Shown: positions 24,244-35,441 of the stretch, one piece after another
Numbering within the stretch: the first letter of the stretch is position 1
Layout of the letters: the number at the start of each line of letters is the position of its first letter
From: Pseudisothecium myosuroides
Lineage: Eukaryota; Streptophyta; Bryopsida; Hypnales; Lembophyllaceae
Length of the DNA: 64,000 nucleotides
Assembly: GCA_951799445.1 (NCBI GenBank)
Contig: OX637295.1
Span: 3,410,001 to 3,474,000 of the forward strand
Direction of reading: 5' to 3'
Program-made: the position numbers and the translations under genes
The notes under the pieces: model-generated
The model's input: the letters and a program-made list of their open reading frames with translations, nothing else
What the model was told of the DNA's origin: nothing
The model's database searches: none

Positions 24244-24588
24244 CTATTGTGTCGGGGTGGTTATTACGATAACGACTGTAATAATGGCAAGTGTGCCTTT
24301 CACCAATTGCCGAGTCTCAACTACTGCTGACAAACCACAAGCTGAGTTGACAAACGAAAAAGCTTTCTCATGACCCGACAGTTGAGTTGCATGTGCGAGC
24401 AAACTTCCGGGCAGGACCAGCAACTGAGCAATAATCATAATCTCGACCAACTCCTCAATCATCAGTGAGTGGAACAAATTCGCTACAGTACGGTAACGAA
24501 GAAAAGTAACAAACATTCCTGGAATAAGGTAGCAGCACCCATAACCGTCAAAATAAGGGTTTTGAACGTGATTATTATTTATAAACAT
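24244..24588 (-). CDS. Hypothetical 114-aa open frame (uncertain)
   Basis: It opens at ATG 24588 and runs 114 residues. The C-terminal half is hydrophobic (LAIITVVIVITT near the end), and a central MIEELVEIMIIAQLL segment could be helical. An acceptor-like 'tctcttgctaatag' lies just upstream on the same strand, so it could be an exon. Overlapping plus-strand frames at 24161-24373 and 24469-24666 compete. There is no recognised domain and no promoter. Confidence 0.15.
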   Translation of the reverse strand: MFINNNHVQNPYFDGYGCCYLIPGMFVTFLRYRTVANLFHSLMIEELVEIMIIAQLLVLPGSLLAHATQLSGHEKAFSFVNSACGLSAVVETRQLVKGTLAIITVVIVITTPTQ

Positions 24589-24814
24589 CCAACAAATTAT
24601 AGGATCCTATTAGCAAGAGAAAAACAATGCTTCTGCATTTTTGAATGTATTGTTTGGATACTGTGAGAATAAGTTGTGAATTTTTGAAGAACCAAGTGCA
24701 AATGCACCTAATACCAACACTAGGATCAAATGTTCAAATGTAGTACATCGTTGTAATCACTTCCAAAGATTTTCTGAGATTTTAAAGGTGATGGTTATGG
24801 GTGCGGTTGCCTTA

Positions 24815-26051
24815 AGGTAGGAGGTCCATAAATTGCTCATTTAACCCCTAAAGTCCCATTGTCCCCTCGGGGGACAAAATGGATTTCGGGCAGGCTCCTA
24901 CGGTCTCATTATTTGTCGTAATTTTCTGAATTTTTTTGTGAAGATAGAGAATCACATTAGCTTTTCGAAAATGTAATTTTTATGTCAATCGGTGCCCGGG
25001 AGCAAAAGTTATGGCACAAAAATCCCAAATTTTAGTTCGGCGGGCAGAAAAAAACCCTTAGAAAAACTTTAAATTAAAAATTTTAAAAATTTGTTTCATG
25101 TAGATTCTATTTTTATCTACATGGGAAGCTTTGATTCATTCCATTTGGATTTGTTATGCAAAAGTTATGGACAATCTTATTTTTCGGGCAATTAGAGCAT
25201 CTTCTTGAAAAAATAACTTGTAGGATTCATTTCTGAACTCAATTTTGACAATTTAAAAAAAAAAAGGTTTCACAAGGTTAAGATTTCTTGCTAGAACAAT
25301 CTCACCATTGAGATTGGTATATTTCAGCTCTATCTTAGAGCTATTATTGATTTAATTTTTCCTTCAATCTTGAACCTACTTCTACTTAACAATTTTTTAA
25401 TGAGTGAAAACTAAGTTTTTCTTTTTTGAATTTTTTTTCTTAGATTCTCAACTCAATTCTTCATCATATAAAATTAGAAATTCAAAATCATTAGAGCAAA
25501 AATTTTAAGTTAAAAAGGTTCAAAGCTAAAAAATTTAGTTGAGCAAGGTGCAAAAAAACTTGATTCCTTCACTTTAAATGCAAATATCTTGCAATCTACA
25601 CGGTCAAAGTTTCTGAAATTTCTTCCACACATTCTTCCACTAGTCTAGTACAAGATCCTACGGTTAAATATGCAGAAAAAACATTTTAATTTTTTTTTTG
25701 CTCTTTGCTATAAAAATGGCAGTTTTGAGTGTTTTTTCATGGAAAAATGACCTTGGGACTTTAGGGGTTAAGAGCTGAAATTGAATTTGGGGAGGTGAAA
25801 CGTCTCGAAATATTTTTCAGTAAATTTTACTTAAAAGACAAGAGGAATTGGCATCTAACCCAAGTCGTTTCATATTTTTTGGAGCTTTTTGGAATTAGTT
25901 ATGAAATTTTGAAGTTGAAGTGGCATACGGCTCTAAATTCGCCCACCCCCTAAAATGTACATTGTTTGTACATTGCTGAAGGCTATGGAAAAGCAACATA
26001 TACAAGTAGTGTACATTTGAGTAGGGTGGGCAATTTTAGTACCTCCTACCT
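24815..26051. mobile_element. TA-AGGTAGGAGG family TIR element, split by a TTAA element
   Basis: The left end is TA-AGGTAGGAGGTCC and the right end is the inverse of TA-AGGTAGGAGGTAC. Removing the nested TTAA element (24845-25767 plus one TTAA) leaves about 310 bp. That remainder matches 8692-9287 in reverse at its interior ('gaggtgaaacgtctcgaaata', 'catattttttggagctttttg'). Confidence 0.7.
24845..25767. mobile_element. TTAA-flanked piggyBac-like non-autonomous element (923 bp)
   Basis: The ends are CCCCTAAAGTCCC on both sides in inverse, flanked by TTAA at 24841-24844 and 25768-25771. The homologous host element at 8692-9287 shows the same site with a single TTAA, so this is a proven insertion with a TTAA target. 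The interior is clearly related to 61654-62644 ('gaagatagagaatcacattagc', 'gagcaaaagttatg'). Confidence 0.8.
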
Positions 26052-27271
26052 TAAATATAGGAAGAAAACCACATTTCACCAGGGATTGCTTTTTTTTTTG
26101 CTCAAAAGCGAAACAAACATGTACTCTGTGGGAGTATCATACACTAGGGTCAAATTTGTTAAAAGATAATTCATAATATAATTAAATATGCCATCTAATG
26201 AAATTTTCAGAAATTATAATGTGGCATAATTGAATAGTGTAGAAAATATTAATGAAAATAATCTAAATCCTAAAAAAAAACGAGTGCCACCTAAGTTGTG
26301 AGTCCTGGTAAAGCCTTGAGTACTAATAAATCTATTGAAAGTGATGGAACATTTTGGAGCGTGCTAAAGGTCATGTAATATTCCAAACCTTATAAAATGA
26401 ACTTCCGAAAATTCTAAAATGAGTTAAAATTCAATTAAAGAAGAAATGATTTCGTATGAGACCTAATGAATTTGATCCCAACGTACGGTATTGGGGATAG
26501 ATTCTACTTCTCTGAGGAGACAAATTCACATTAGAGAAATTCTATACTCCCTAGAAGGCTGAAATTCGTCATTCAAATGTGCAAATATAGAGAATAATTT
26601 TTTTTAAATAAAAAATATTGAACAAAAAATTAAGATTGCAATCTAATGTGACTTCTAAGGCAATCATGTGGTACATGATTTTAAATATTATTTAGTATTT
26701 TTTTATTTTCACATTTTGTTGTATTTACAAATTTGTCTAGCAAAGAAACAATTCTCTTAGAAAGTCGAAATTTTCTCTAATGCATAATTGCTTTGTAAAG
26801 ACCTTCCTTGATGGTATTAAATTCCTTCCCACACTACCTACAACCTACAAATTCTTAAAAAAAATCTTGGAGGGAATTTTTTTACAATTCATTTGAAATT
26901 TTGGATAAAAATTTGAGACTCATGACCGGCGGCCTCTATGTTGGATGATAAATATTTTTTCAAGAATTTTCCTCCGTGCGGATTCTCTTGAAAACAATCT
27001 TCATCCTATGCTAAATCAGATGCACTTGGTCTTAGAGGGTTTCCACTTGGCAGAAAAATACTGGAATTTATTTTTTATTTCTAGCCACTAGGTGGTTAAA
27101 TTTGAAATTTGAAATTCATATATGGAATTAGACACCACAAATGAGCTCACAAAATACAAAATTAACCAACTACAAAGTAGAAGGTAGTTTCTTACATTTA
27201 TCTATAAAAGTAATCAATTTGGAGTTTGTGCATCCTGGGGGGCAAGACCAAACGTGATCTAGTCATATAGA
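26052..27271. other. AT-rich non-coding stretch
   Basis: I see no supported gene. Loose matches to the dispersed-repeat phrase 'gaaattttctctaatg' occur at about 26540 and 26765, but no element borders can be set. Confidence 0.4.
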
Positions 27272-27983
27272 AGGTGATTGCAAGAAATACTTGTCTTCTT
27301 TTTGTCCCCTTGACTTTGGATGGGTGGTTTTTTGCATTGTATGTCGGTTTTATATTAAATTTTGAAATGAAGGTTCATGTGGTAGTTGTAGGCATTGAAT
27401 AATATTTTTCAATATTAAAAAATTCGTTTACAATTTTTAAATTTCTTCCAATTGGATGTCTACCTTTGCCAACTTGGAAGGTGGATAATACTATTTTTGA
27501 TCCAAAAATGCAAATTTGAAGGTCAAAATTGGAATATAAGGACTTCTATTGAAATTATAGAAGACCATGAAGAGATTTTTTAAATAGTAAAGTATTAATC
27601 TTCCACATGTACTCAATGAGCACTACCTTTGAGCAAGTGCAGAGAATGCAAATTTTTTCCCCCAAAGATGCAAATAGTTAAGAAGGAGCACCTTTGAGTA
27701 AATAAAACTAAATTATTTTATTTTATTTTTTGAATTTTTTTCCTATTTTCTATAAATCAAACATCAAAGTATCCATTTTCTTGGTATTTTCTATCATTCT
27801 TTTTTTGTGCATAACTTTTAGAGATAACTTTTTTCTAGACTTGATTTTTTACAAACATACTACTCTAAATGCTTTATAAATTATCCATATCTTATCTCAT
27901 TTAAAAAAAATATTCCTCAAATCATAATATTTGCTAAAATAATTTTTTGAGACAAAAATGACAGGTTTTTCCTGCAACAGCCC
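27272..27983. mobile_element. 712-bp TIR element, GGGTGATTGCACG family, TSD TAGA
   Basis: The left end is AGGTGATTGCAAGAAATACTT and the right end is the inverse of GGGCTGTTGCAGGAAAAACCT. A perfect TAGA flanks the element at 27268-27271 and 27984-27987. It fits the size and 4-bp target of the other members. Confidence 0.7.
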
Positions 27984-28777
27984 TAGACTTCAATAACTTG
28001 GACATATAGTAAATTAAATGTCAGTGGCAAGCTATGTACAAGAGTTTATTTTTATTTTTTTATCACCACATAAAAACCTAACCTCTCATTTGTAGTTCAT
28101 TAATTTTGTATTTTTCAAAACTCTCCATTCAAATCCAAGGTTTTCGATCCCAAATATAAATTCAATATTTTCTAATTTGATCATTCTAGGAAACAATAAA
28201 TTCTAAAGTTACTCTCTCAAGTATCTAAATCTAATCCTCATTTAGTTGATAATTAGTGTTCATGTTGGATGCTTATTTAGTACAAGGCAAACCATCTTGG
28301 TTCTAATTTAATTTTGTTGGTAGAAATTTAGTTGACAATTAATGTTCATGCTGACATTTGGTATTGGTAACATTACCAATGTTGTTTCCATATATTATTA
28401 GAGTTAATAATTAAGGATGCAAGCACTACATTTTTAGACCAAATCATTATTAAAATACCTCCGAGGGATAGCCAAAAATGGTTGTGCTTATTGACCTTGT
28501 TGGGCCCATGAGGTTTACAATTTGATTCCTATCGATATTTGAGCCTAAGTAAAACCATCGAGTCAGTTTGATGGGGGAAACAAAACCCCTCGTCATTGGA
28601 GGGGTGTCATTCTTGGGGTATTTGCCAAGGCTTGGTCAATTTATTAGTTCATGCTACAGCCAAATGCTATACGAGCCAAGAAAATTAAAAAAAAAAAAAA
28701 AAAAACACTAAATTTCATTATTAGTGTAGCTTTTGCAAAGACTCCTTTCCTTTGGTCCCCTTGTTCTAGACCAATAG

Positions 28778-29260
28778 TAAAGTAGGAGGTCCATAAAGCG
28801 CCCATGTAAGAGTTGGAAATTAATTTTGGGAATTTAGGCATCTTGAAATATTTTTCAATAAATTTTCCTTGAAAGGCAAATGAAATTGGCATCTAGCCCA
28901 AGTTGTTTCATATTTTTTGAAGCTTTGTGGAATTAGTTATAAATTTTTGAACTTGAATTGCAATCCATACCTTAAGGCTATTTGTTTTGTTTTATTTGTT
29001 TGTTACGGTGAGATCTCGTGGACCATGCGTCCCATGGTTGCGTTCTTGGTAACTCTAGAAAGCACTCAACCGAGGAGGGGTGCATGGGCTTCGTTTCGTG
29101 GTGTTTGGACCTATAGTGGAAAAATTTGAAGTTTTTAAGAATTAGAAAATTAGAATATTACTTTTACTTTTACTTTGGCTGTGGCAACGGCACAGGGCAC
29201 ACTAGTAGTCACTAAAAACGTCCACCTCCTGAAATGTACATTACTCGTACAATGAGAGCC
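28778..29260. mobile_element. Degraded TA-AGGTAGGAGG family element
   Basis: From 28778 the sequence 'agtaggaggtccataaagcgcc' and the following 190 bp match the interior of 24815-26051 ('cttgaaatatttttcaataaatttt', 'catattttttgaagctttg'). At about 29220 'cacctcctgaaatgtacatt' matches its right part. Between them lies a foreign GC-richer stretch. The borders are approximate. Confidence 0.45.
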
Positions 29261-29262
29261 GA

Positions 29263-29510
29263 ATGTACCTCTGCTTGAGAGCCTCTTCCGCTTTCGAGCC
29301 CGGCCGCGCGCTTTCGAGGCCTCCTACCTCGAGCGCTCCCTCACATCATCCCATTTCCCGCAAAGTCCTCCTGCTCTCTCCTTCCGGGAACGCCGCCTTC
29401 GAGTGCTTCCCAACTCCCGATCGAAGGCTATTCTTCAACGCCCTTTGCAGCTGGCGCTGGCGCACGAGCTCGCTTTGAAATGGGACCCCGAACAATTTCT
29501 GCGTCTCCAT
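29263..29510. other. GC-rich island, possible coding remnant
   Basis: This 250-bp patch is far richer in G+C than its surroundings and is open in several frames. The plus frame (29263-29478) starts at ATG. A second plus frame contains LALAHELALKWDPEQFLRLH, and a minus frame (29346-29510) gives 54 residues from ATG. They cannot all be real and I recognise none. It may be an exon, a promoter-proximal CpG-type island or captured gene DNA. Confidence 0.25.
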
Positions 29511-29929
29511 GGCTGAATTTCCAGCGGCAGATAATTACCGCTCAGCCTGGCTCAGTCCCCGAAGGCCATTGAAGCCAATTGCAACCCGTCCGTCCGTCAC
29601 GTCTGAAGTAATGCGACCAACCGTTTGAATTCTCGTACTGAATTGCGAATCCTTTTCCTGGGAAAGTCCCGTCCTCCCAATCTCCTGGAGGACATGTCTT
29701 CAAAGCTACGATTTGGGTCGTCGTCAGACACCCGTCTTCGCGTTAAGTTCCAGGCCCAACTTGTTCATTCCAGAATATTCTTGAATTCGACTAGTTTCAC
29801 TGGAACTCGATCTCTCAAGGTCCGTCTGCAGGTGGGTCTCATCAATTATTTATCTTGTCTGGCAAGGCGTCAGATCTCCGCGTTTGAACAAAAGAGCGCG
29901 AGTTGCGACGTAAAATTGGAGGTCTAGAG

Positions 29930-29939
29930 AATATAAATA
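29930..29939 (+). promoter_or_regulatory. TATA box for the three-core gene at 30276
   Basis: The sequence AATATAAATA lies about 343 nt before the ATG. The following leader (ACTAAAACATTCCGTCATTCAAGC) resembles the post-TATA leader of gene A in unit 1 (ACTAGCTCATTCAAACAG). Confidence 0.5.
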
Positions 29940-30165
29940 CCACCACTGGAATGAACTAAAACATTCCGTCATTCAAGCTGAGTGATCAATTGCAATACAA
30001 ACTGAGGGGATACTTACGTACGGCGACTAGCTGCACGAAGCTAGGCCAAGGATCGAGAAACTTGACGTAGTTCAATTTGCAAGACTAACTTGAAATAATC
30101 GTAGTAAGAGCTGTTGTTTGATTGATATAAATATATAGATAGGGTGGAAGCTAGCTCTCACAATC

Positions 30166-30252
30166 CCCGAGTTTTTGCCCCCGAGTTTTTTTGCCCCGAG
30201 TTTTTGCCTCAAGTTTCTGCTCCAACTTGTGAGCCCCGAGTTTTTGGTACAT
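30166..30252 (+). repeat. Leader repeats CCCGAGTTTTTGCC
   Basis: A unit of about 14 bp recurs four to five times in the presumed 5' leader of the three-core gene, the last copy about 30 nt before the ATG. It is absent from the other family members. Confidence 0.7.
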
Positions 30253-30275
30253 TTAAGTTGAGACCAATCGAGAGC

Positions 30276-30437
30276 ATGGCAGGTTTGGGCGATGGTGGCG
30301 GATCGAAGTGGCGGCCTCCGAGTAAGAGCGCCATGGGCGACGGCGGATCGTCCAAGTGGAGGCCTCCGTCGATGTCTGCGATGGGCGATGGTGGATCTTC
30401 AAAGTGGAGACCTCCCCGTCGCAGCGTCACACGGTGA
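30276..30437 (+). CDS. Three-core GDGG-SKW-RPP peptide gene
   Basis: The ATG at 30276 opens a 53-residue frame that ends at TGA 30435. The open frame extends upstream of this ATG only through a non-ATG start at 30144, so I choose 30276. The product is MAGL followed by three cores (GDGGGSKWRPP, GDGGSSKWRPP, GDGGSSKWRPP) in a strict 48-bp, 16-residue period with spacers SKSAM and SMSAM. It ends RRSVTR. Cores 2 and 3 differ at six of eleven codons, all synonymous, which is strong evidence of translation and purifying selection. There is no signal peptide or membrane segment, and the product is basic. The last codon and stop lie in CG-GTGAGT, a plausible splice donor, so the C terminus could continue in a spliced form. 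Function is unknown. The 113-aa minus frame at 30209-30550 is a shadow. Confidence 0.65.
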   Translation: MAGLGDGGGSKWRPPSKSAMGDGGSSKWRPPSMSAMGDGGSSKWRPPRRSVTR

Positions 30438-32443
30438 GTTGGCAAGACAACTGAGGATTGAAGACAACTGAAAGCATTGCCTCTTGTAAAAATTTCTTTC
30501 AGCGCCCGTGCATGCAATTGCCCCTCCAGCAGTAAGCTTCGACTTCGCAATCTAGCTGCAATTGAAGAACGCCCGCAATTCTTTCCATTGCTGCAACAAT
30601 CGAAGCTAGAATTGAATTGCTAGTGAATGTCAGAGCCAGCGATTGGGAAAGCCAAAGGGCCGGGGATACTTAGCTAGATCCCCTTCGAAATTCCATTAGG
30701 ATCATTCTTGAGCTCCGAACTCAAAAGTCACAATTGATTTTTTCAAATTGATCTTACTAGAGTAGTTCCTGATTCTTTACGGGCACATCTGAGGATGTTG
30801 TGGCCGTGATTTGACAATACCACTCACGTACAGACTTGAAAGTGGTCATTGATTTGCGACTGTAAATATGAAAGGATTCAGTTGCCTTTTGTTGCCCCTA
30901 TATTGGGGGCAATTTTTGCACTCTTCAATTGAAGGTTGTGCCTCTTCACAAGGAAAAAAATCAGGATTCTGTTGATTCAAGCGTTTCTGTGTTTGGTATT
31001 TGACTGTCGATCATGTTGCTCGAGCTCTGGTTTTCTGAGCTGAATCTGCAATCTGGTGCACTGGACGTCAATTTCGTAGAATTTTGGCAAGAAAATCTAT
31101 TCCTGTCCCTGATTTTAGAACTTTGTTACAAATTTTGTTACATTCAATTTCGCGCTCTCTTCACAAATTTTGGTACTCTCAATTGCGGCACTATAATGGC
31201 GCCAATGTAATGAAAATTGGCAATACGGAAAATCTGTGAACGTCTTCACCAGTAGGTCAGTTATACAAACGTGACTATGCCCCCAGTTCTCCAAATTTTC
31301 AGGAACTATGTTTCCTATGAAATTCCTCAGTGGGCAAGAGTTTTTGTTTTTGTTTTTATGTTTTTTTTTGGCACACATTGAAATTTTTATTCAGCTGCGA
31401 AAAAATGATACATCACCCCCGCCCAAACCCCTCCCCACTCCTCCCCACCCACCCCACCTGGAGGCAAAGCCAGGGTAGCGCACTGCGCAAGTTTTCAGGA
31501 GTAGCGCCAAGGAGTCGCCTGTGAACTGTCGGTACGGCGTACTTCTCAATCAGACTTAGTCCTAATGCTGTCATAAATCTCCCAGCGAAAAGAAATTTCA
31601 GTGAAAATGTTTGATAACGAACTGCAAATACTCTCAGCGTGAAAAGAGGCGCATCCTTAATGAGCAAGAGTCACAGGAGCCATCATGGCTGTTCTGTTGC
31701 TTTGTCAACTTGAGTCTGTGAGCATGGAAACACAGATCTTATTTTGAGACAGAGGGAGTGATTTAGTAGCTACTAGATATGTTTTCATTGGTGATTTACA
31801 GAAGATTTCAACAATTTTTCTTTGAAATTGGACTAAAATAATGTTTAAGTCCATTTTCCTCCTTGAATTTCCTCCAAGCTTGTTTCTACAGTAGGGTGCC
31901 ATTTGGGGTACGGTAACGGCTGAATGGTATTGGAAAAGAAATCTAGTACCGGTATTCCCTGTGCGGAATTCGGTAAAGAGTTTATTTTTGTTTTGACACA
32001 AATAAAGGTTGACCTTTACTGCAAGAAAAAAGGAACAAGACCCCAGCCGCAAGTGGCAATTCGGTAAAGAGTTTGAAATTGCTTGATATTGAATGGTGTC
32101 TAGACACTGAAGTTATTAATAGTACCTTACTAATTGACATTCAGTTCGCAATCATCCGCGTTGCAGTTCCATCTACCGACTTCCACTATTGTAAGTGGAA
32201 ATTGCATTTCCAATTCATATAAGTTATTCCATTTGAATCAGTCTAAAGTCCCCAGGATGTCAATTCCACCATCACCACCACCGCCTGCTCCAAGCACTGT
32301 TCCCCAATTTTTATTTATTTTTAAGTCTGTAATCAGAAAAAAACAGTGGAAATGTGGCAGCTTGCTTTCTGAAAGTCGGGACAAATACCGAGTCATCACG
32401 TGAACCCAAATTGAAAATTCAAAACCAGTGATGATTATATTAA
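30438..32443. other. Non-coding stretch, moderately GC-balanced then AT-rich
   Basis: No gene is supported. Several 64-115-residue frames exist (for example 31705-32052(-) and 31413-31667(-)) but overlap each other on both strands and show no recognisable domain. One minus-strand Gly run at about 32266 contains GDGG but not SKW. Confidence 0.4.
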
Positions 32444-33334
32444 CCCCTTAAGGTCCATTGGGTGCACCAAATTTCTAAAACTGTGAAGTAAGTTGTGTTA
32501 TAAAGTGCAACATAGAAGAAAAATGCAGAAGTTTTGTGATGGTCTTCAATTCAAATTCATACCGTGTGGATGATAGATTAATATATCATTGTGGTTTGAT
32601 ATATACCACCACTAGTAGAAAAGAGGTTTTAGAACACTAAGCTACAAATATTATAGAGTTTGACGTCAAAAATTCATATGGAAACCATGCTTTGAAATTG
32701 GACTAGCTTGGTGTTCTAGAAGGGCTCCTTTCGACTACAATTGTGCACTACTTGAACCCCTAAATGACCATTGAGTGATCATTCAACGTACGCAAGAAAT
32801 CTTGGATAGTTACGCACAAAGTCAATTTTAGTGGGATGTTCACAAAATTGTGATACAAGGTGTGAAAATGTACCCCCTTAGTGGGAACTCATTTTTTTTC
32901 CCAATCCGATGTATAGATCAAAAATTATGTTGCCCTAGACTTTTTGGACAACTTTGGGCAACATGTGCAAAACTTTTCTTCTAATTCCAAAATGCAACAA
33001 GTATGTAACTTACACATTAAACAAGATGCAAATGTATAAACAACAACCATGTGGAGTGTAAAAATTTCACTCCTAGAGGAGTTAAAGTCCGTTAGCTCTG
33101 TCCAGTAAGGTAAAAAAAAAAATTCTTCTAACTTCAAACATTATAATCTTTCAATCCATGTGGTCAAAGTTTCAAATTTTTTTTCTACATATTCCCATAG
33201 TAGTTTAGTACAAACTTTTACAATTTGAATTTTTGAAAAAATAAAATAAAATAAAAAATTTCTCATTGTCCTAAAAAGTGGCATTTTTTATAATAGTTTC
33301 TATCCAAAATGTGACTCTGCCCTTTTTGGGTGGG
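32444..33334. mobile_element. TTAA-flanked piggyBac-like element (891 bp), diverged
   Basis: TTAA flanks at 32440-32443 and 33335-33338; the left end is CCCCTTAAGGTCCATTGGG and the right end, inverted, CCCACCCAAAAAGGG. The interior 'ggtcaaagtttcaaatttttttt' and 'tagtacaaacttttac' match 24845-25767. The ends are less well matched than in other copies. Confidence 0.55.
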
Positions 33335-33500
33335 TTAAACCAATATAAATATTATTAAAATAAATAAATAAAAATAAACTTTACTTTGTTTTCCAAATTA
33401 AACTTTAGTGAGTTTCATTAATGTCATTTGGACCATAAGAAATTAGTTAGTAACAAATTGAACCTTAAAAATTATATGTTCATATTTTCATCAATGACTA

Positions 33501-33999
33501 AGGTAGGAGGCTTGAATGTTTGAGGGGCAATTACAATTGCCTAGTAGAACTATCATGAATAGTGCAGAGAATTTCAAAAATGAAACCCAGTTCCTTCAAT
33601 GCTCTTTTTGCCTTTTAATTGTGTTCTTAAATCCCTTTGAGTAAAATATACATTCAATGACATGTAAGGCTAAAATAAATAAAAGCATAATGTGGATCAT
33701 TCTTTGAGAGCCAAAATTATAGAAACTTCCTAAGTTTGAAGTGCTCCATTCAAAGGTTGATTTTGATTAAGATTAGTCTAGTCTATGAGCACCAATAGCT
33801 ACCTATGCACCTTTCACTTTGAAAATTCTTAGTCAATTCATTCTAACTCAGAAAATTACGATTTAAATTGTCAATAAACTGTTTCTCTTTTCTCTTTCTA
33901 CCAAAAATAAAGGAAAAATGATATAACTCTACTGATTCTACTGATTTTCCTACAGAGATCCATTATCCCTTAGATGGTCGATTAAAAAGTCTCCTACCT
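33501..33999. mobile_element. TA-AGGTAGGAGG family TIR element (about 500 bp)
   Basis: The left end TA-AGGTAGGAGGCTTG and the right end, inverted, TA-AGGTAGGAGACTTT share the family terminus and are flanked by TA. No coding capacity. Confidence 0.65.
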
Positions 34000-34023
34000 T
34001 ATTCTAAGATAATTTTGATTGCC

Positions 34024-34263
34024 CTAGTTGGTCTCTTGTGAGGAACATGCCGCGGATCTGTGTGCACACCTATCAAGGCAGCCGGGACCAAATTTCCTTC
34101 GCAAAGTCGCTTGCCGGCAGACTTGCTGGGCAAGCTGGGACACCGGCGAATCCGTGGCGTCTTCAGCAAGGTAGCTATCAGCAAATTTCATCAGAAACTT
34201 TCTGCGGATTGAGTGAGATTCTTCGGGTAAGTCTGTTAACACCAAATTCGGCCCCACCTGCAC
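34024..34263 (-). CDS. Hypothetical 79-aa frame or exon in a GC-richer patch (uncertain)
   Basis: The frame opens at ATG 34263 and runs 79 residues. The stretch IRRKFLMKFADSYLAEDA and the following SQLAQQVCRQATLRRKF look like globular protein. A 'ttctttactgcaagtctgtgcag' acceptor-like sequence lies just upstream on the same strand, so this may be an exon rather than a whole gene. A plus-strand frame (34038-34289) covers the same DNA. I recognise no domain. Confidence 0.2.
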   Translation of the reverse strand: MQVGPNLVLTDLPEESHSIRRKFLMKFADSYLAEDATDSPVSQLAQQVCRQATLRRKFGPGCLDRCAHRSAACSSQETN

Positions 34264-34289
34264 AGACTTGCAGTAAAGAATTGCTGTGA

Positions 34290-35274
34290 AATGCGTGGAA
34301 GGAATTTAGTTCCGCACTTTCTGCATATAGTGATGTGGTGGTCAATGAGGAGAGAGGGAATAAGAATTACAAGTACTTCGTAATTAATAACGAGAGGATA
34401 CTGTATCCTCGAAATTCTGTCAGTGGGGCCTTGTTTTTGTTTTGTTTTGTTTTTGTTTTTGAAACAAATGAAACGACAGTGGGGCGGGCCTCGCAAAGTT
34501 CATCAGAGCTATTGAAATGTCACAGAAATTGGGTGCAGGCCATAGCTTGTCTGTGAGGTTTCACGAGAGTTTTCCGTCAGTGGCAGGAAAATGTAAGTTA
34601 TGATAGGAAGCCCATTGTGGCCACTGTTTGGTTCCTGTGCATGGATAGGGACTCACAATCATTTTTTTTTGCAAAAAACCCGGCAAATCATGGTTTATTA
34701 TAGATGTATTTTTGTCAACTTATTTTTTGGGAAAAAAACGACACATTATAGGTGGTCAAAGTAAAAACATGTAGCTTCCGTGACTGTGGTTCTTAGGTGT
34801 GGATTGTTTTTGTCCTTTTGGATTCAAATGTGGCTCTTATACTTCTTTAAAAAAATTTCAATGGAATTCCAAAAGCACCCTTATGTGTAGTACTTTGAGT
34901 AAAACAATTTGGTCATGTGTTGAAGTCGCGTAGGTGGGTTCATGGAATTCATGACTAAAACAATGACTTTTTAAGCCAATTCCTTTGACCCTTTCATCCC
35001 CAATTCCAAAACTCTGGGCTTGAATTGCACATTCAATGCAATAAAAACTACATTAGACTGCCAACAAAATCAAGAGGGAATTGAAAGTATAACTTTGAAT
35101 TGGGCGGCAGACCATAATGGATCTACTTATCTTGTATGAAATCCGCATATAAGCTATCTACAACAAGAAATAACGACAATCTCTTGTTGAAATTGGCGTG
35201 AATTATCCTATGAAGATCTCCTATCCAATAATCTAGGTCAAACTTGATTACAACTTTCAAAAGCATTACAAAAA
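34290..35274. other. Non-coding stretch
   Basis: No supported gene. The short frames at 34335-34556(+) and 34236-34496(-) run through a (TTTTG)n-like low-complexity tract at about 34432-34462. Confidence 0.4.
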
Positions 35275-35409
35275 ATTTCAACCCTCCAAAGGGCTGCTTC
35301 AGAGTGACAAATTAAGCTATTTCAAAGCTTGGTCTGTCACTCTAGAAAAGTGTTGTAGTGAGCAGATTGCTCGCTGAAACAGTCAAATTTTTGCGATTTT
35401 TATTTTAAA

Positions 35410-35441
<32 letters not shown>

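Noticed and set aside
27030..27060. Minus-strand AAGTGGAAACCC resembling the KWKP part of the core
   Set aside because: No GDGG upstream in frame and no ATG in the right place.
30209..30550. 113-aa minus-strand frame over the three-core gene
   Set aside because: It is the antisense shadow of the 48-bp repeat; the plus frame alone explains the silent substitution pattern.
32255..32300. Minus-strand Gly run with GDGG
   Set aside because: It continues with IDIL rather than SKW and is a simple GGT/GAT repeat.
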